Origin: Kineothrix sp. IPX-CK
GTDB lineage: Bacteria > Bacillota > Clostridia > Lachnospirales > Lachnospiraceae
Direction: 5' to 3'
Assembly: GCF_039134705.1 (NCBI RefSeq)
Contig: NZ_CP146256.1
Coordinates: 620,001 to 684,000 of the forward strand
Length of the DNA: 64,000 bases
In this document: piece after piece, positions 28,552-37,879 of the stretch
How the letters are laid out: every line of letters starts with the position of its first letter
How positions within the stretch are numbered: the stretch's first letter is position 1
Notes under the pieces: generated by a model
Told to the model about the DNA's origin: nothing
Databases searched by the model: none
Seen by the model: the letters and a program-made list of their open reading frames with translations, nothing else
Made by a program: the position numbers and the translations under genes

Positions 28552-31500
28552 ATGGGTTTTACTGAATATTATGATGCCAGAAATATTATTACTGAAATAA
28601 TATCAAAGGATTTATTGGGACCGGTTGAAGAAAATGAAGTGATTTGCGGCGATCGTCCATTGGATTATTACATTTTAGGAAAACTATATCCTATTGATAC
28701 ACAAGCGGATATTTTGCTTGGAATGTCATCCGAAGACTGTGGAGAATTAGATGAAGAAAATACAATCTCTCTATGTAATGGAAAGAATCCATCATCATTT
28801 GGGGTGTCAGTTGCAATAAAGAAAGAAAAAAATATTTTTTGTGTAAGAGGTAGAGCAGCGCGCTATGAAAAGAAAGATTTTTCTGAAATAAAGGAAGAAT
28901 TAGCGCTGGAAGAAACAGAAAAGAATCTGAAGCAGGATTACTGGAAAAGAGAAGTACTGCCATACATTGAGGAAAATGTAAATGTCGATAAGTTAGAAAT
29001 AGGTAAAGCGTTAAAAATTCTTGTTACCGATGGATTGGAAATAAGAGTGTTGCTTCATCGAATTATGAAAGACGGTGCACGCATTGTTACAGTTACTATG
29101 ACAAACACAAATCAAAGTAATGGGGATTTCAGACAGGAGTCAGCGTATTCGTTTTTTCAACCAGAAATTGAAATATACGAAAATGAGCCGAATACTTTGG
29201 CAGAGTTAGCGTACAAAATAGGTATGACAACTGATGAGGAAATAAATGAGCTTAACATGTTATACCATGAAGTCAAAAACTATGCATCAGGACATGGGTG
29301 CGCTGTTGAAGTAAATGAAGTTGATGGGTTAAAACATGTATATTCCAGATTTTTGCCGGAATATGAAGTAAAGCAAATGAAGCCATCCACAAATTTCAGT
29401 GGAAAAATTCTTTCGATGAAGTATTTGTCAGAAGCTTCTGTTAATGAAATAAAGAGCGGTCTTATGTCGCTTGTAAATGAATATGAAAAATGGATAGATG
29501 AACAGGAACAGAAGATTACTTCTTTACAAAAAGAATTTCATCTTTCAGCAAAAACGAACTTAGAAAAGTGTAGAAAGACATGTAAACGCATTAAAAAATC
29601 GATAGATTTTATGGCGGATGAGAAAGTATATAGAGCTTTTTCGCTCGCTAACAGAGCGATGTTTGAGCAACGAAAAGCGATGTTAGTAAGAAGCGGAAAG
29701 TACGAATCTGATGATAGCATATGTTGGTATCCGTTTCAGTTAGCTTTCTTTGTTCAAGAAATATGTTCTTTTGCGGATCCGACAGGGGAAGAGCGAAAGG
29801 ATGTAGATTTACTTTGGTTTCCAACCGGTGGTGGAAAAACAGAAGCATATTTAGGGATTGCTGCTTTTGTCATTTTTTTGAGACGTTTACGAAAAGGTGC
29901 TGACGGTGATGGGGTGACGGTACTTATGCGTTATACAATGCGCCTACTTACATTTCAGCAGTTTGAAAGAGCATCTTCGTTAATATGTGCTTGTGAATCA
30001 ATCAGGAAGAAGGAGCATATTGCCGGAGGAGAGATTGGTATAGGCTTATGGGCAGGTCAGGCGCTGACTCCTAATAAGATAGAAGACGCAGAAAAAATAT
30101 TAAAAGGAGGGGAACCGGGAGATTTTGGATATGAGATTGGTAATCCGGTTCAGATTAGCAGATGCCCTCATTGCGGAGCTCCTATTACAGCTGAGAACTA
30201 CTCATGCAATAAGCAAGAAAGCCGTATGCTTATTAAATGCTCCTCTGAGAAGTGTGAATTTAAAAACGGTCTTCCAATCTATCTGATTGATGAGGAAATA
30301 TATAAATACACTCCTACATATATCGTTGCTACAATTGACAAGTTTGCACAGGTCGCATTAAAAGAAGAATGTGGTAGTTTGTTTGGATTAACAAAGAAGT
30401 ATCCACCGGAATTGATTATTCAGGACGAATTACATTTGATATCAGGACCGCTAGGAACCATTACGGGACTATATGAGGCTGCGATCAGCAAACTATGTAA
30501 TCGAGAAGACGTAGGTGTAAAGGTCATAGCTTCTACTGCAACAATACGAAATGCCAAAGAACAAATACTTGGATTATATGCAGCAGGATATACACAATTT
30601 CCGCCACAAGGGATAAATATTAATAATTCATTTTTTGCAGAATTGTCTCAGGCAGATGAAAAACCTGCAAGAAAATATTTGGGGTGTATGGGAATTGGCA
30701 CCAGTCCGACAACTATGATGATTCGAGTAATGGCATCGTTGCTTTTTGCAACAAGGTATCTGAGCGAGCAAGAAGAGTATTCAGAACAGGTAATTGATGC
30801 GTATTGGACTTTGACATCATACTTCAATACTCTTCGAGAACTGGGCGGTGCAATCATTAGGGTAGTAGATGACATTCAAGACAGATTTGTTTATCTGCAG
30901 AATTCTAAGTTTGATAAATTATATCCGATGACTGCAAAAAATCAAAGATACACAAAATATAAAGAACTTACAAGTCGAGAGAAGAGTGAGGATATTGGAA
31001 AGGTAGTACAGGAAGAACTGCCAATTCCTTTCAAGAGAGATAATTCGACACATCCTTATGATTTTGTGTTGTCATCAAATATGATTTCGGTCGGCGTTGA
31101 TGTAGGTAGATTAGGGTGCATGGTTGTAGTGGGGCAGCCCAAAACTACAGCTGAATATATTCAGGCGACCAGCCGTGTGGGAAGAGAAAATCCGGGATTG
31201 GTTATAGCAACATATAATCAGGCGAAGTCCAGAGACCGTTCACATTATGAAACATTTACTCAGTATCATGCCTCATTCTATAAATTCGTAGAAGCAACAA
31301 GTATAACTCCTTTTGCAGACAGAGCAAGGGATAGAGCATTGCAAACCATGTATGTAATTCTTTGCAGATATACGGTACCGGGACTGTTTAAGGATAAAGA
31401 TGCTATTAATTACTCAAGAAGTATGCCGGGAGTAAGTGCAGTACGAGACTATATTTTTGACTATGTAAAAAGAGTGGATCCTGATGAACTTGATAACGTT

Positions 31501-31698
31501 AAAAGAGAAATAGATGATATTGAGGAAGAATGGGAAAACCGATGTGCACATCAGGAAAAATTTGTGTATAAGAGAGGAAAGTTCACCAAGGAGAGTGAAT
31601 GTTTGTTTGATGCTGATTATGAAGAAGATAGCAGATTTAGAGTGCTAAATACCATGAGAAGTGTTGAAACCAGCGTCCTGGTTACTACAAAGGAGTGA
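28552..31698 (+). CDS. drmA: DrmA-like SF2 helicase (DISARM core)
   Basis: A 1048-residue helicase. After an N-terminal region of about 390 residues with coiled-coil, the motor has motif I WFPTGGGKTEAYLG near 421, a Cys4 insertion (CPHCGAP with CSSEKC) near 541-572, motif II QDELHLISG near 622, motif III ASTAT near 661, motif V SVGVDVGRLG and motif VI QATSRVGREN near 870. The GGGKTEAY and QDELHLI forms are those of DrmA, the helicase of DISARM anti-phage systems. DrmB follows 4 bases later, as in DISARM. Confidence 0.9.
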   Translation: MGFTEYYDARNIITEIISKDLLGPVEENEVICGDRPLDYYILGKLYPIDTQADILLGMSSEDCGELDEENTISLCNGKNPSSFGVSVAIKKEKNIFCVRGRAARYEKKDFSEIKEELALEETEKNLKQDYWKREVLPYIEENVNVDKLEIGKALKILVTDGLEIRVLLHRIMKDGARIVTVTMTNTNQSNGDFRQESAYSFFQPEIEIYENEPNTLAELAYKIGMTTDEEINELNMLYHEVKNYASGHGCAVEVNEVDGLKHVYSRFLPEYEVKQMKPSTNFSGKILSMKYLSEASVNEIKSGLMSLVNEYEKWIDEQEQKITSLQKEFHLSAKTNLEKCRKTCKRIKKSIDFMADEKVYRAFSLANRAMFEQRKAMLVRSGKYESDDSICWYPFQLAFFVQEICSFADPTGEERKDVDLLWFPTGGGKTEAYLGIAAFVIFLRRLRKGADGDGVTVLMRYTMRLLTFQQFERASSLICACESIRKKEHIAGGEIGIGLWAGQALTPNKIEDAEKILKGGEPGDFGYEIGNPVQISRCPHCGAPITAENYSCNKQESRMLIKCSSEKCEFKNGLPIYLIDEEIYKYTPTYIVATIDKFAQVALKEECGSLFGLTKKYPPELIIQDELHLISGPLGTITGLYEAAISKLCNREDVGVKVIASTATIRNAKEQILGLYAAGYTQFPPQGININNSFFAELSQADEKPARKYLGCMGIGTSPTTMMIRVMASLLFATRYLSEQEEYSEQVIDAYWTLTSYFNTLRELGGAIIRVVDDIQDRFVYLQNSKFDKLYPMTAKNQRYTKYKELTSREKSEDIGKVVQEELPIPFKRDNSTHPYDFVLSSNMISVGVDVGRLGCMVVVGQPKTTAEYIQATSRVGRENPGLVIATYNQAKSRDRSHYETFTQYHASFYKFVEATSITPFADRARDRALQTMYVILCRYTVPGLFKDKDAINYSRSMPGVSAVRDYIFDYVKRVDPDELDNVKREIDDIEEEWENRCAHQEKFVYKRGKFTKESECLFDADYEEDSRFRVLNTMRSVETSVLVTTKE

Positions 31699-31702
31699 TA
31701 AT

Positions 31703-33583
31703 ATGCCGCCTAGAATAAAAAGACAGAATGTATCTGATTATATAAAAAAAGCAGGGGAAATAAGAAGATCTCAGACCGTGTCAACATACGGCAGTGGTGC
31801 ACTTGTTGATTTTCCACGACTTTCCGGAATAATGGCAGGAATTGATTATTGGAAGGTTACGGATGGAAGGCTTCCCGATGACGCTCAATTCCAGGAAAGA
31901 AATTTGCAAAAAATGCTGGGAAAAGATTTCTTTGTTCAGGTATCAACTGATGAACATGCAGAGAAAAAGTTTTCTATCCCGGTGTACAGATTTCCAAGTT
32001 ACTACTATTGTCCGGAATGTCATGAATTAGATTACTATTTTAAAATACGCAAACCTGAAAGTAATAATACAGAATACAATAAGCCATTGTATTGCAGTAA
32101 ATGTAAGACTTCGGATGGTAAACCGATAGCATTGATTCCATCTCGATTTGTAGTTGCATGTCCTAACGGACATATTGACGAATTTCCATATAGTTGGTGG
32201 GTACATAGAGGAACAGACAAGCAATGTGATGGTTCTCAGCTTTTCCTTGAGTATAAAGGAAATACTGGAGGATTGGACAGTATTGTAATTCGATGTAAGT
32301 GTGGTGCTACAAAATCAATGGCAGGTTGTATGGATAAAAATGCACTTATTTCTTATAAGTGTAAAGGGTATATGCCTTGGCTTGGTTTTAATGAAGAAGG
32401 TAAACCATGGTATAGGGAACCACAAAATTGTAATGCAACAATGCGAACCATGCAACGCAGCGCAAATAATGTGTATTATCCGGTAACACAAAGTGCCCTT
32501 ACTATTCCGCCATGGAGCTCAAAAATACAGAAAACGCTGCAACGATATGATGATATACTGTTAGCTATTTTTGAATTGGATGATGAAGGACTAATAGAAA
32601 AAATGCTTATAAAGCATTATGAACAAAAGAAGGATGTATATCGGTGCGGATATGAGCAGTTTAAAAAAGAAGCATTGCTGAAGTATAGAGATAAAGATAC
32701 GAGAGAGATAACAGAGGAAGTATTAAGGCTGGACGAATATGCCGCTTTTTGCGATAAAGATAGAAATGAAGAGAATGATTTCTTCAGAACAAAGAGCAGT
32801 GAAGTTCCTGAGGAAATTCAAGAATATATCGAAGCAATAAAGATTGTAAGCAGATTACGAGAGGTTAAAGTGTTAAAGGGCTTTAGAAGAATTGAACCTA
32901 CTCACGAACCTGATCCCAAAATAAGAGCAGAAAAAGGAATATTCGATAGGGACTTTACGCCGATTTCTAAGCAAGACTATAATTGGCTTCCTGCTATTCA
33001 GATGTTTGGAGAGGGCATATTTATTCAATTTAAAGAAAGTGCTGTAGAAGCGTGGGAGAAACAATATGGTGAACGTTATAAGTTGTTGGCTGCGCGGAAC
33101 CAAAATTCATGGATAGGAAATAATATGTTTGATGAAAATCGTCCCAGGTACATCTTATTACATACCATAGCACATTTATTGATTAGACAGTTTACTGCGC
33201 AATGCGGTTATGAGTCGGCATCTTTACGAGAAAAGATATATTCGACATTTTGTGATTCCGATGAAAAGATGTGTGGAATTCTCATTTATACATCGGCAAC
33301 AGATAGTGACGGAAGTTTAGGAGGATTGGCACGAGAAGGCGAAGGTTATAGATTAACCAATACCATCTTTTCAATGCTTGAAAATGCAACTTGGTGTTCA
33401 AATGATCCTATATGTGTTGATTCCAGAGGACAGGGATTTAAGAGTTTAAATTTTGCTGCGTGTCATGCTTGCGGATTACTTCCTGAAACAAGTTGCGAAT
33501 CGGCAAATTGTTTATTAGACAGAGCGGCAGTGGTAGGAACACCGGAAAACAGAGAAATGGGATTTTTCTCAAAATTATTATAG
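31703..33583 (+). CDS. drmB: DrmB-like DUF1998 protein (DISARM core)
   Basis: A 626-residue protein. The N-terminal part has CPECH / CSKCK pairs and VVACPNGHIDEFPYSWWVH. The C-terminal DUF1998 domain has HTIAHLLIRQFTAQCGYESA near 486, TSATDSDGSLGGL near 530 and a Cys cluster CHACGLLPETSC near 588. This is the DrmB layout; DrmA and DrmB form a complex in known DISARM. ATG 31703 is chosen over the longer frame at 31661, which overlaps drmA, because AAGGAG lies at 31690-31695. Confidence 0.9.
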   Translation: MPPRIKRQNVSDYIKKAGEIRRSQTVSTYGSGALVDFPRLSGIMAGIDYWKVTDGRLPDDAQFQERNLQKMLGKDFFVQVSTDEHAEKKFSIPVYRFPSYYYCPECHELDYYFKIRKPESNNTEYNKPLYCSKCKTSDGKPIALIPSRFVVACPNGHIDEFPYSWWVHRGTDKQCDGSQLFLEYKGNTGGLDSIVIRCKCGATKSMAGCMDKNALISYKCKGYMPWLGFNEEGKPWYREPQNCNATMRTMQRSANNVYYPVTQSALTIPPWSSKIQKTLQRYDDILLAIFELDDEGLIEKMLIKHYEQKKDVYRCGYEQFKKEALLKYRDKDTREITEEVLRLDEYAAFCDKDRNEENDFFRTKSSEVPEEIQEYIEAIKIVSRLREVKVLKGFRRIEPTHEPDPKIRAEKGIFDRDFTPISKQDYNWLPAIQMFGEGIFIQFKESAVEAWEKQYGERYKLLAARNQNSWIGNNMFDENRPRYILLHTIAHLLIRQFTAQCGYESASLREKIYSTFCDSDEKMCGILIYTSATDSDGSLGGLAREGEGYRLTNTIFSMLENATWCSNDPICVDSRGQGFKSLNFAACHACGLLPETSCESANCLLDRAAVVGTPENREMGFFSKLL

Positions 33584-33593
33584 AGGTGACAAA

Positions 33594-35294
33594 ATGGCAA
33601 AAATGATACCATCCTTTATTGAAAGAAATGATCCAAGGAGAACGGGAGAATACATGGTCTATGATTGGTTGTCGAAGGAAGATATTCCTGGAGTTGTGTT
33701 TTATTCACATCCACAGAACAATCATGAAAAGAAGACGATGAGTGAAGTGGATTTTCTGTACATATGCGCTAATGGTATTTTGTGTATAGAAGTAAAGGGT
33801 GGTGTTATTCAAAAAAAAGAAACCAAATGGAAGAGCATCAATAAAAAGGGACAGGAATTTGATATACAGGATCCTTTTTGGCAATCTCACGGATGTATGA
33901 AAGCAATTGCTTCAACATTAGAAGGTACATATGGAAAGAAATCTATAGAGAGTAGATTTTGTGTGGGATGCGCGGTAGTATTCCCTGAATGTATAGCTGA
34001 ATGCGAAGGTGATAGTGTAATTAAAGATGTGATGTTTGATGGAAGAAATGAGGTTTCTTTATTTGGGGACTTTTTGCTGAAAAGTCTTCGATATTGGTCT
34101 GATGATTTATATAAAAAACAGAGTAAAAGAACAATTTCTATGAATGCAGAACAGATTGAACAGATAGTTACATTGTTTGAGGCTGATTTCTGCGCAGTAC
34201 AATCTATGAAATTACAAATTGACACATCATATAATGAAATGCTGAGATTAACAGAAGAGCAATATGATGTTTTAAGCAGTATAGATGATAATGCCAGAGC
34301 TTTTGTATATGGTGCTGCCGGAACCGGAAAGAGTTTGTTGGCGGTTGAAAAATTAAAAACCACTATGTGTAAGAATAGGCAAGTTGCCTACATATGTTTT
34401 AACAATAATATGGCATCATATGTCAAAGAGAATGTCAAAGTGGTTGAAGGTTCTTACATCGGAACATACCATGCTCTATTGGGAGAGTATATAGCTAATA
34501 GTCATGAACTGGAACTAGAAGAGTTGAATGAAGTCTTCATTGAACAAAAAGTGGTACCTAAAAGGATATTTGATTTAATAATAGTTGATGAAGCTCAAGA
34601 TATTCTTTCTGAAAGTACAATGCGCTGTCTGGATTCATTTGTTAAGCAGGGATTAAATTCGGGGGAATGGATATTTTTTGCAGATCCTAATCAGGATATA
34701 TTCCTAAAAGGGAATTATTTCTCAGATACGGTAAAAGCAATAAAAGAAAAGTATAATCCTTGTATGCTCAGACTGTTAAAAAACTGCAGAAATACAGCAC
34801 AGATAGCTCGTCGTAATTCAATGTTGACAAGTATTCCACCGTCAAAGTATATGCAATTAACAGGACCCGAAGTGAGAGCAATAGAGTTTGATACAAAAGC
34901 TGATTTTGTGGAGAAGCTTGATAAAGAAATAAGAAGTCTTATGGCAGGAGGAACCTATATTAAGGATATTATCATTCTCTCACCGAAAAAATTTGAAAAC
35001 TCAATGCTTTCGGAAACAAGGACATTAGCTGATACAGAACTTGTAGAAGTAAGAAGTTTTAAAGGCTTAAAGAAAACTCAATTAAATTATATGACGGTTC
35101 AGTCCTTCAAGGGTTTGGAACGAAAAATTGTATTCTATGTCGACATTGATGGGTTTGAGAGTATGAATAACAGGAGAATAAATTATGTTGCAATGTCTCG
35201 TGCACAAATTATGCTGTATTATTTTTATCCGAAATCAATGAAGGGTGAGTATGAAAGTAGAATACTAGAAGGGATGGAAGTATTATCCCAATAG
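33594..35294 (+). CDS. NERD nuclease fused to SF1-like helicase
   Basis: A 566-residue protein. Residues 10-120 form a NERD domain (nuclease-related) with the Asp of EVDFLY (D53) and the E66-x-K68 of CIEVKGG, the D-ExK nuclease pattern. An SF1-type motor follows: Walker A YGAAGTGKSLLAVEKL near 237, Walker B IIVDEAQDIL near 327, ADPNQDIF near 361 and a C-terminal VQSFKGLERKIV near 502. Predicted to cut DNA with ATP-driven motion. Located 10 bases after drmB, in place of the PLD protein DrmC of DISARM. Confidence 0.88.
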   Translation: MAKMIPSFIERNDPRRTGEYMVYDWLSKEDIPGVVFYSHPQNNHEKKTMSEVDFLYICANGILCIEVKGGVIQKKETKWKSINKKGQEFDIQDPFWQSHGCMKAIASTLEGTYGKKSIESRFCVGCAVVFPECIAECEGDSVIKDVMFDGRNEVSLFGDFLLKSLRYWSDDLYKKQSKRTISMNAEQIEQIVTLFEADFCAVQSMKLQIDTSYNEMLRLTEEQYDVLSSIDDNARAFVYGAAGTGKSLLAVEKLKTTMCKNRQVAYICFNNNMASYVKENVKVVEGSYIGTYHALLGEYIANSHELELEELNEVFIEQKVVPKRIFDLIIVDEAQDILSESTMRCLDSFVKQGLNSGEWIFFADPNQDIFLKGNYFSDTVKAIKEKYNPCMLRLLKNCRNTAQIARRNSMLTSIPPSKYMQLTGPEVRAIEFDTKADFVEKLDKEIRSLMAGGTYIKDIIILSPKKFENSMLSETRTLADTELVEVRSFKGLKKTQLNYMTVQSFKGLERKIVFYVDIDGFESMNNRRINYVAMSRAQIMLYYFYPKSMKGEYESRILEGMEVLSQ

Positions 35295-35467
35295 ACTTGC
35301 TGTGAATGGAAAAAGAACAGACGACATCAATTGTAAGAAGTATCTTTTCAGAAATGCTTTTTTTGAAAGGAAAATCAACAATAAGACATGCTTCTTTGTA
35401 TGAGAAGCAGAATGAAAGGCACATAAGTTTGAAGCTACAAATTCGTTTTAAGGAAAGAGATTGGCTT

Positions 35468-36199
35468 ATGAGGCGGAAAAATATGTCAGATTTCAATGTT
35501 TTGAAAGAATATTACATAAGATATCTAAAGCAGGTGCGGGGCAACTCGGATAGTTCGGTAAATCATTATATTGGGGCTTTGCAGACAATATCCAAGTTCC
35601 TTGTTGAAAGAGGGAAGCTTGTAAGCACAATATATGAAATTGACAATATCGGAGAATTGGAGATTATAAGGGAGTATCTATATCAACAACCTGATTTCGT
35701 GGAAAAGAATGAACGTGGGCGAAGGATGTATAGTGCAGGGTTGAATAATTACATTCGATTTGCAGAAGGAATAGAATTCGAAGAATCTGGAGAAAGAGTC
35801 AGGATTCTTGATTTTGCAGTTCCTGTTGGAGAAAATGTAAATATTCAAACAACAGGGTGGCGAAGAAACGGAATAATTAAAAAACAGGCAATTGAAATCG
35901 CTCAATATAAGTGTGAAGTAGATTCAGGTCATGTTACCTTTATCGCTGCGGCAACAATGAAACCATATATGGAAGGGCATCATGCTGTACCAATGAAAGC
36001 ACAGGGTATGTTTAATGTTAGTCTGGATGTATATGCAAACATTGTCTGCTTGTGCCCAATCTGCCATCGGTTGCTTCATTATGGAGAACTGTCACAAAAG
36101 AAAGAAGCATTGGAACAAATCTATATTGCCAGAGATGACAGATTACAAAACAGTGGTATTAGACTTAACAAAGATCAATTCTTAAGTATTGCAGAGTAG
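35468..36199 (+). CDS. HNH endonuclease
   Basis: About 243 residues. The N-terminal half is a helical domain (LKEYYIRYLKQVRGNSDSSV), followed by an HNH domain: CEVDSGH, EGHHAVPM with the catalytic His pair, NIVCLCPICHRLLHYG with metal Cys. It is the last gene of the defence operon. The start is uncertain: ATG 35468 (AAGGAAAGAG upstream), ATG 35483 (GAGG upstream), or ATG 35306, which lacks a ribosome site. Comparable HNH proteins are restriction-like nucleases. Confidence 0.82.
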   Translation: MRRKNMSDFNVLKEYYIRYLKQVRGNSDSSVNHYIGALQTISKFLVERGKLVSTIYEIDNIGELEIIREYLYQQPDFVEKNERGRRMYSAGLNNYIRFAEGIEFEESGERVRILDFAVPVGENVNIQTTGWRRNGIIKKQAIEIAQYKCEVDSGHVTFIAAATMKPYMEGHHAVPMKAQGMFNVSLDVYANIVCLCPICHRLLHYGELSQKKEALEQIYIARDDRLQNSGIRLNKDQFLSIAE

Positions 36200-36358
36200 A
36201 TATTTCTAATTAAGAACTAATTTAAATTGCAATAAAATAGGAAATAAATTTTCCACTTATCTATTTTATATAGTCAGGTGTTTACATGCGTTATATTTAA
36301 AGAAATGCTTGAAAAACTCATGATTTAGGGCTTGACATTATAGGAAGGAGGGCTATTT
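36200..36358. other. A+T-rich spacer after the defence operon
   Basis: No gene seen. AAAATAGGAAA and TTTTCC/CTATTTTA near 36234-36270 form a weak A+T inverted repeat that could be a terminator. TTGACA at about 36333 with AGGAAGGAGGG behind it leads to the next gene. Confidence 0.35.
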
Positions 36359-36559
36359 ATGTCAGAAAAGGCAATAGTCCACAAAGTACCCGAAAAAGTC
36401 AAACGGCAGAGTATAGAAACTCTAAAAGTACGCAAGGAAACAATGGAATATCTACGTCAAAATGGCTTTAAGACCATTGGTGATATAGTAAAAAGACAAG
36501 ATGAAATTCCAAGCGAATTTAGAGGAAATATTTATGCTTATATTATGTTTGGAATATAA
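36359..36559 (+). CDS. Small protein like the RNA polymerase alpha C-terminal domain
   Basis: A 66-residue protein. KVRKETMEYLRQNGFKTIGD and the following helix IVKRQDEIPSEFRGNIYAYI match the helix-hairpin-helix pattern of alpha-CTD. The family contacts DNA or regulators. AGGAAGGAGGG precedes the ATG. It is free-standing, without the alpha N-terminal domain; a regulatory role is inferred. Confidence 0.6.
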   Translation: MSEKAIVHKVPEKVKRQSIETLKVRKETMEYLRQNGFKTIGDIVKRQDEIPSEFRGNIYAYIMFGI

Positions 36560-36636
36560 ATTGTTGTAAATAATGTTAATGAAATGATGGAATGGGTATG
36601 AGAGGGATATTTGTTGATTCGGAGGAGGGTGCTTAC

Positions 36637-37854
36637 ATGCGGTGGTCTGATTACTACGAAAAAATAAATGACTGGGCGGTAAGCACCGCTGTAAATAAGA
36701 TATCATCCCTTGAGGATATGGGTGCACCGGATGAGATTGTCGATGCACTCAATATTATCGCCTTTGAGGATGAAAAAGGAGCGACGAGGCTCCTGAACAG
36801 AGCTGTACAGTACGGTGTAAAGTTCTCCGGAGAAAACCTTGCGGAAATCGCTGGGCTGTGTGCAGAGGATAGTTTTAAGAAAGCATTGTATCAATCTGCG
36901 GAAGCGTTTACTGCGCAGGATTTAGAAGACTTGTACTGTTGTGTCGATGATGAGCTTATCGTCGAATTAGCGAAGCGATATAAGATATCTGCTCCGGCGG
37001 ATATTGCAGAAGAGTATGAGGAAGAGCTATGTCCGGATGCTGGTACGCCGATTTCATGGAGCAGATTTTACGATGCTTTTTATGATTGGAAGCCGGAATA
37101 TGCCAAGGCACGCCTGCAATCCGTAACGGACTTTGGCAGTGGTGATGAAGTGCTGGAAGTAGTGCAGGAATTATTCTGGGATGATGAATATGAAGCTAGC
37201 AGACTGATTATGAGGGCATTGGATGCCGGTGTTAGATTTAAAGATGAAAACATAGTGGAGCTTACATCACATTGTAATGAGGATACCATAAAGCAGGTGG
37301 TCTTTTTGTCAAGGTTATTGTTGACAGAAGAATCGTTAGAGGAGTTGTACGGAAATGTCAGCGATGACATTATTATTGAAGTGGCAAAGGAGCAGAATCT
37401 CCGATTGCCGGAGGATTTAAGAGAAGAAGAGGAAGAACCGGGAGATATCAGTTATGAGGTCCATGCGGCTATAGATGCTGCGGATTATGCGTTGGAATGT
37501 CTGGCATATGCACAGCAGGCAATGAATGATAGTGGTTCGGCAAGCGTTTTGGACATGCTTACGACTGGATTTTTAACTTCTTTCTTAAAGCAGGCAACAT
37601 TATCTGAGGCAGATGCAGAGGTTCGACAGGCGCAGATGGCTTTGAATGACTTGAATGCAGAATTGCGTGAGCTGTCGAAGAATAAGACGGTGCAGCTTAA
37701 GTATGCACGACTGGCGACTGCAATTGATTTGTGGTTTGATGATGGATTTTTGGATGCATTGACGCATCTACAGATAAATAAGGCACAGAAGAGGATAAGC
37801 AAGGCAATTACACAGGTGAAGAATATTAAGCGTGAGCTGAGGAAACTGCTATAG
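36637..37854 (+). CDS. Protein with a tandem duplicated domain, unknown function
   Basis: A 405-residue acidic protein. Residues 2-125 and 143-262 are repeats of each other: RWSDYYEKINDWAV / SWSRFYDAFYDWKP at the start, then GATRLLNRAVQYGVKF / EASRLIMRALDAGVRF, and DDELIVELAKRYKISAPADI / DDIIIEVAKEQNLRLPEDL at the end. The last 130 residues are helical with a basic tail. ATG 36637 follows GGAGGAGGG. No family recognised; an ICE cargo gene by position. Confidence 0.7.
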   Translation: MRWSDYYEKINDWAVSTAVNKISSLEDMGAPDEIVDALNIIAFEDEKGATRLLNRAVQYGVKFSGENLAEIAGLCAEDSFKKALYQSAEAFTAQDLEDLYCCVDDELIVELAKRYKISAPADIAEEYEEELCPDAGTPISWSRFYDAFYDWKPEYAKARLQSVTDFGSGDEVLEVVQELFWDDEYEASRLIMRALDAGVRFKDENIVELTSHCNEDTIKQVVFLSRLLLTEESLEELYGNVSDDIIIEVAKEQNLRLPEDLREEEEEPGDISYEVHAAIDAADYALECLAYAQQAMNDSGSASVLDMLTTGFLTSFLKQATLSEADAEVRQAQMALNDLNAELRELSKNKTVQLKYARLATAIDLWFDDGFLDALTHLQINKAQKRISKAITQVKNIKRELRKLL

Positions 37855-37879
37855 AGTAGTGTGAGTAAAGGAGAAAAGT

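Noticed and set aside
35306..35467. The upstream extension of the HNH gene from ATG 35306
   Set aside because: No ribosome site before it, and the added residues lack the character of the rest. Later ATGs have good sites.
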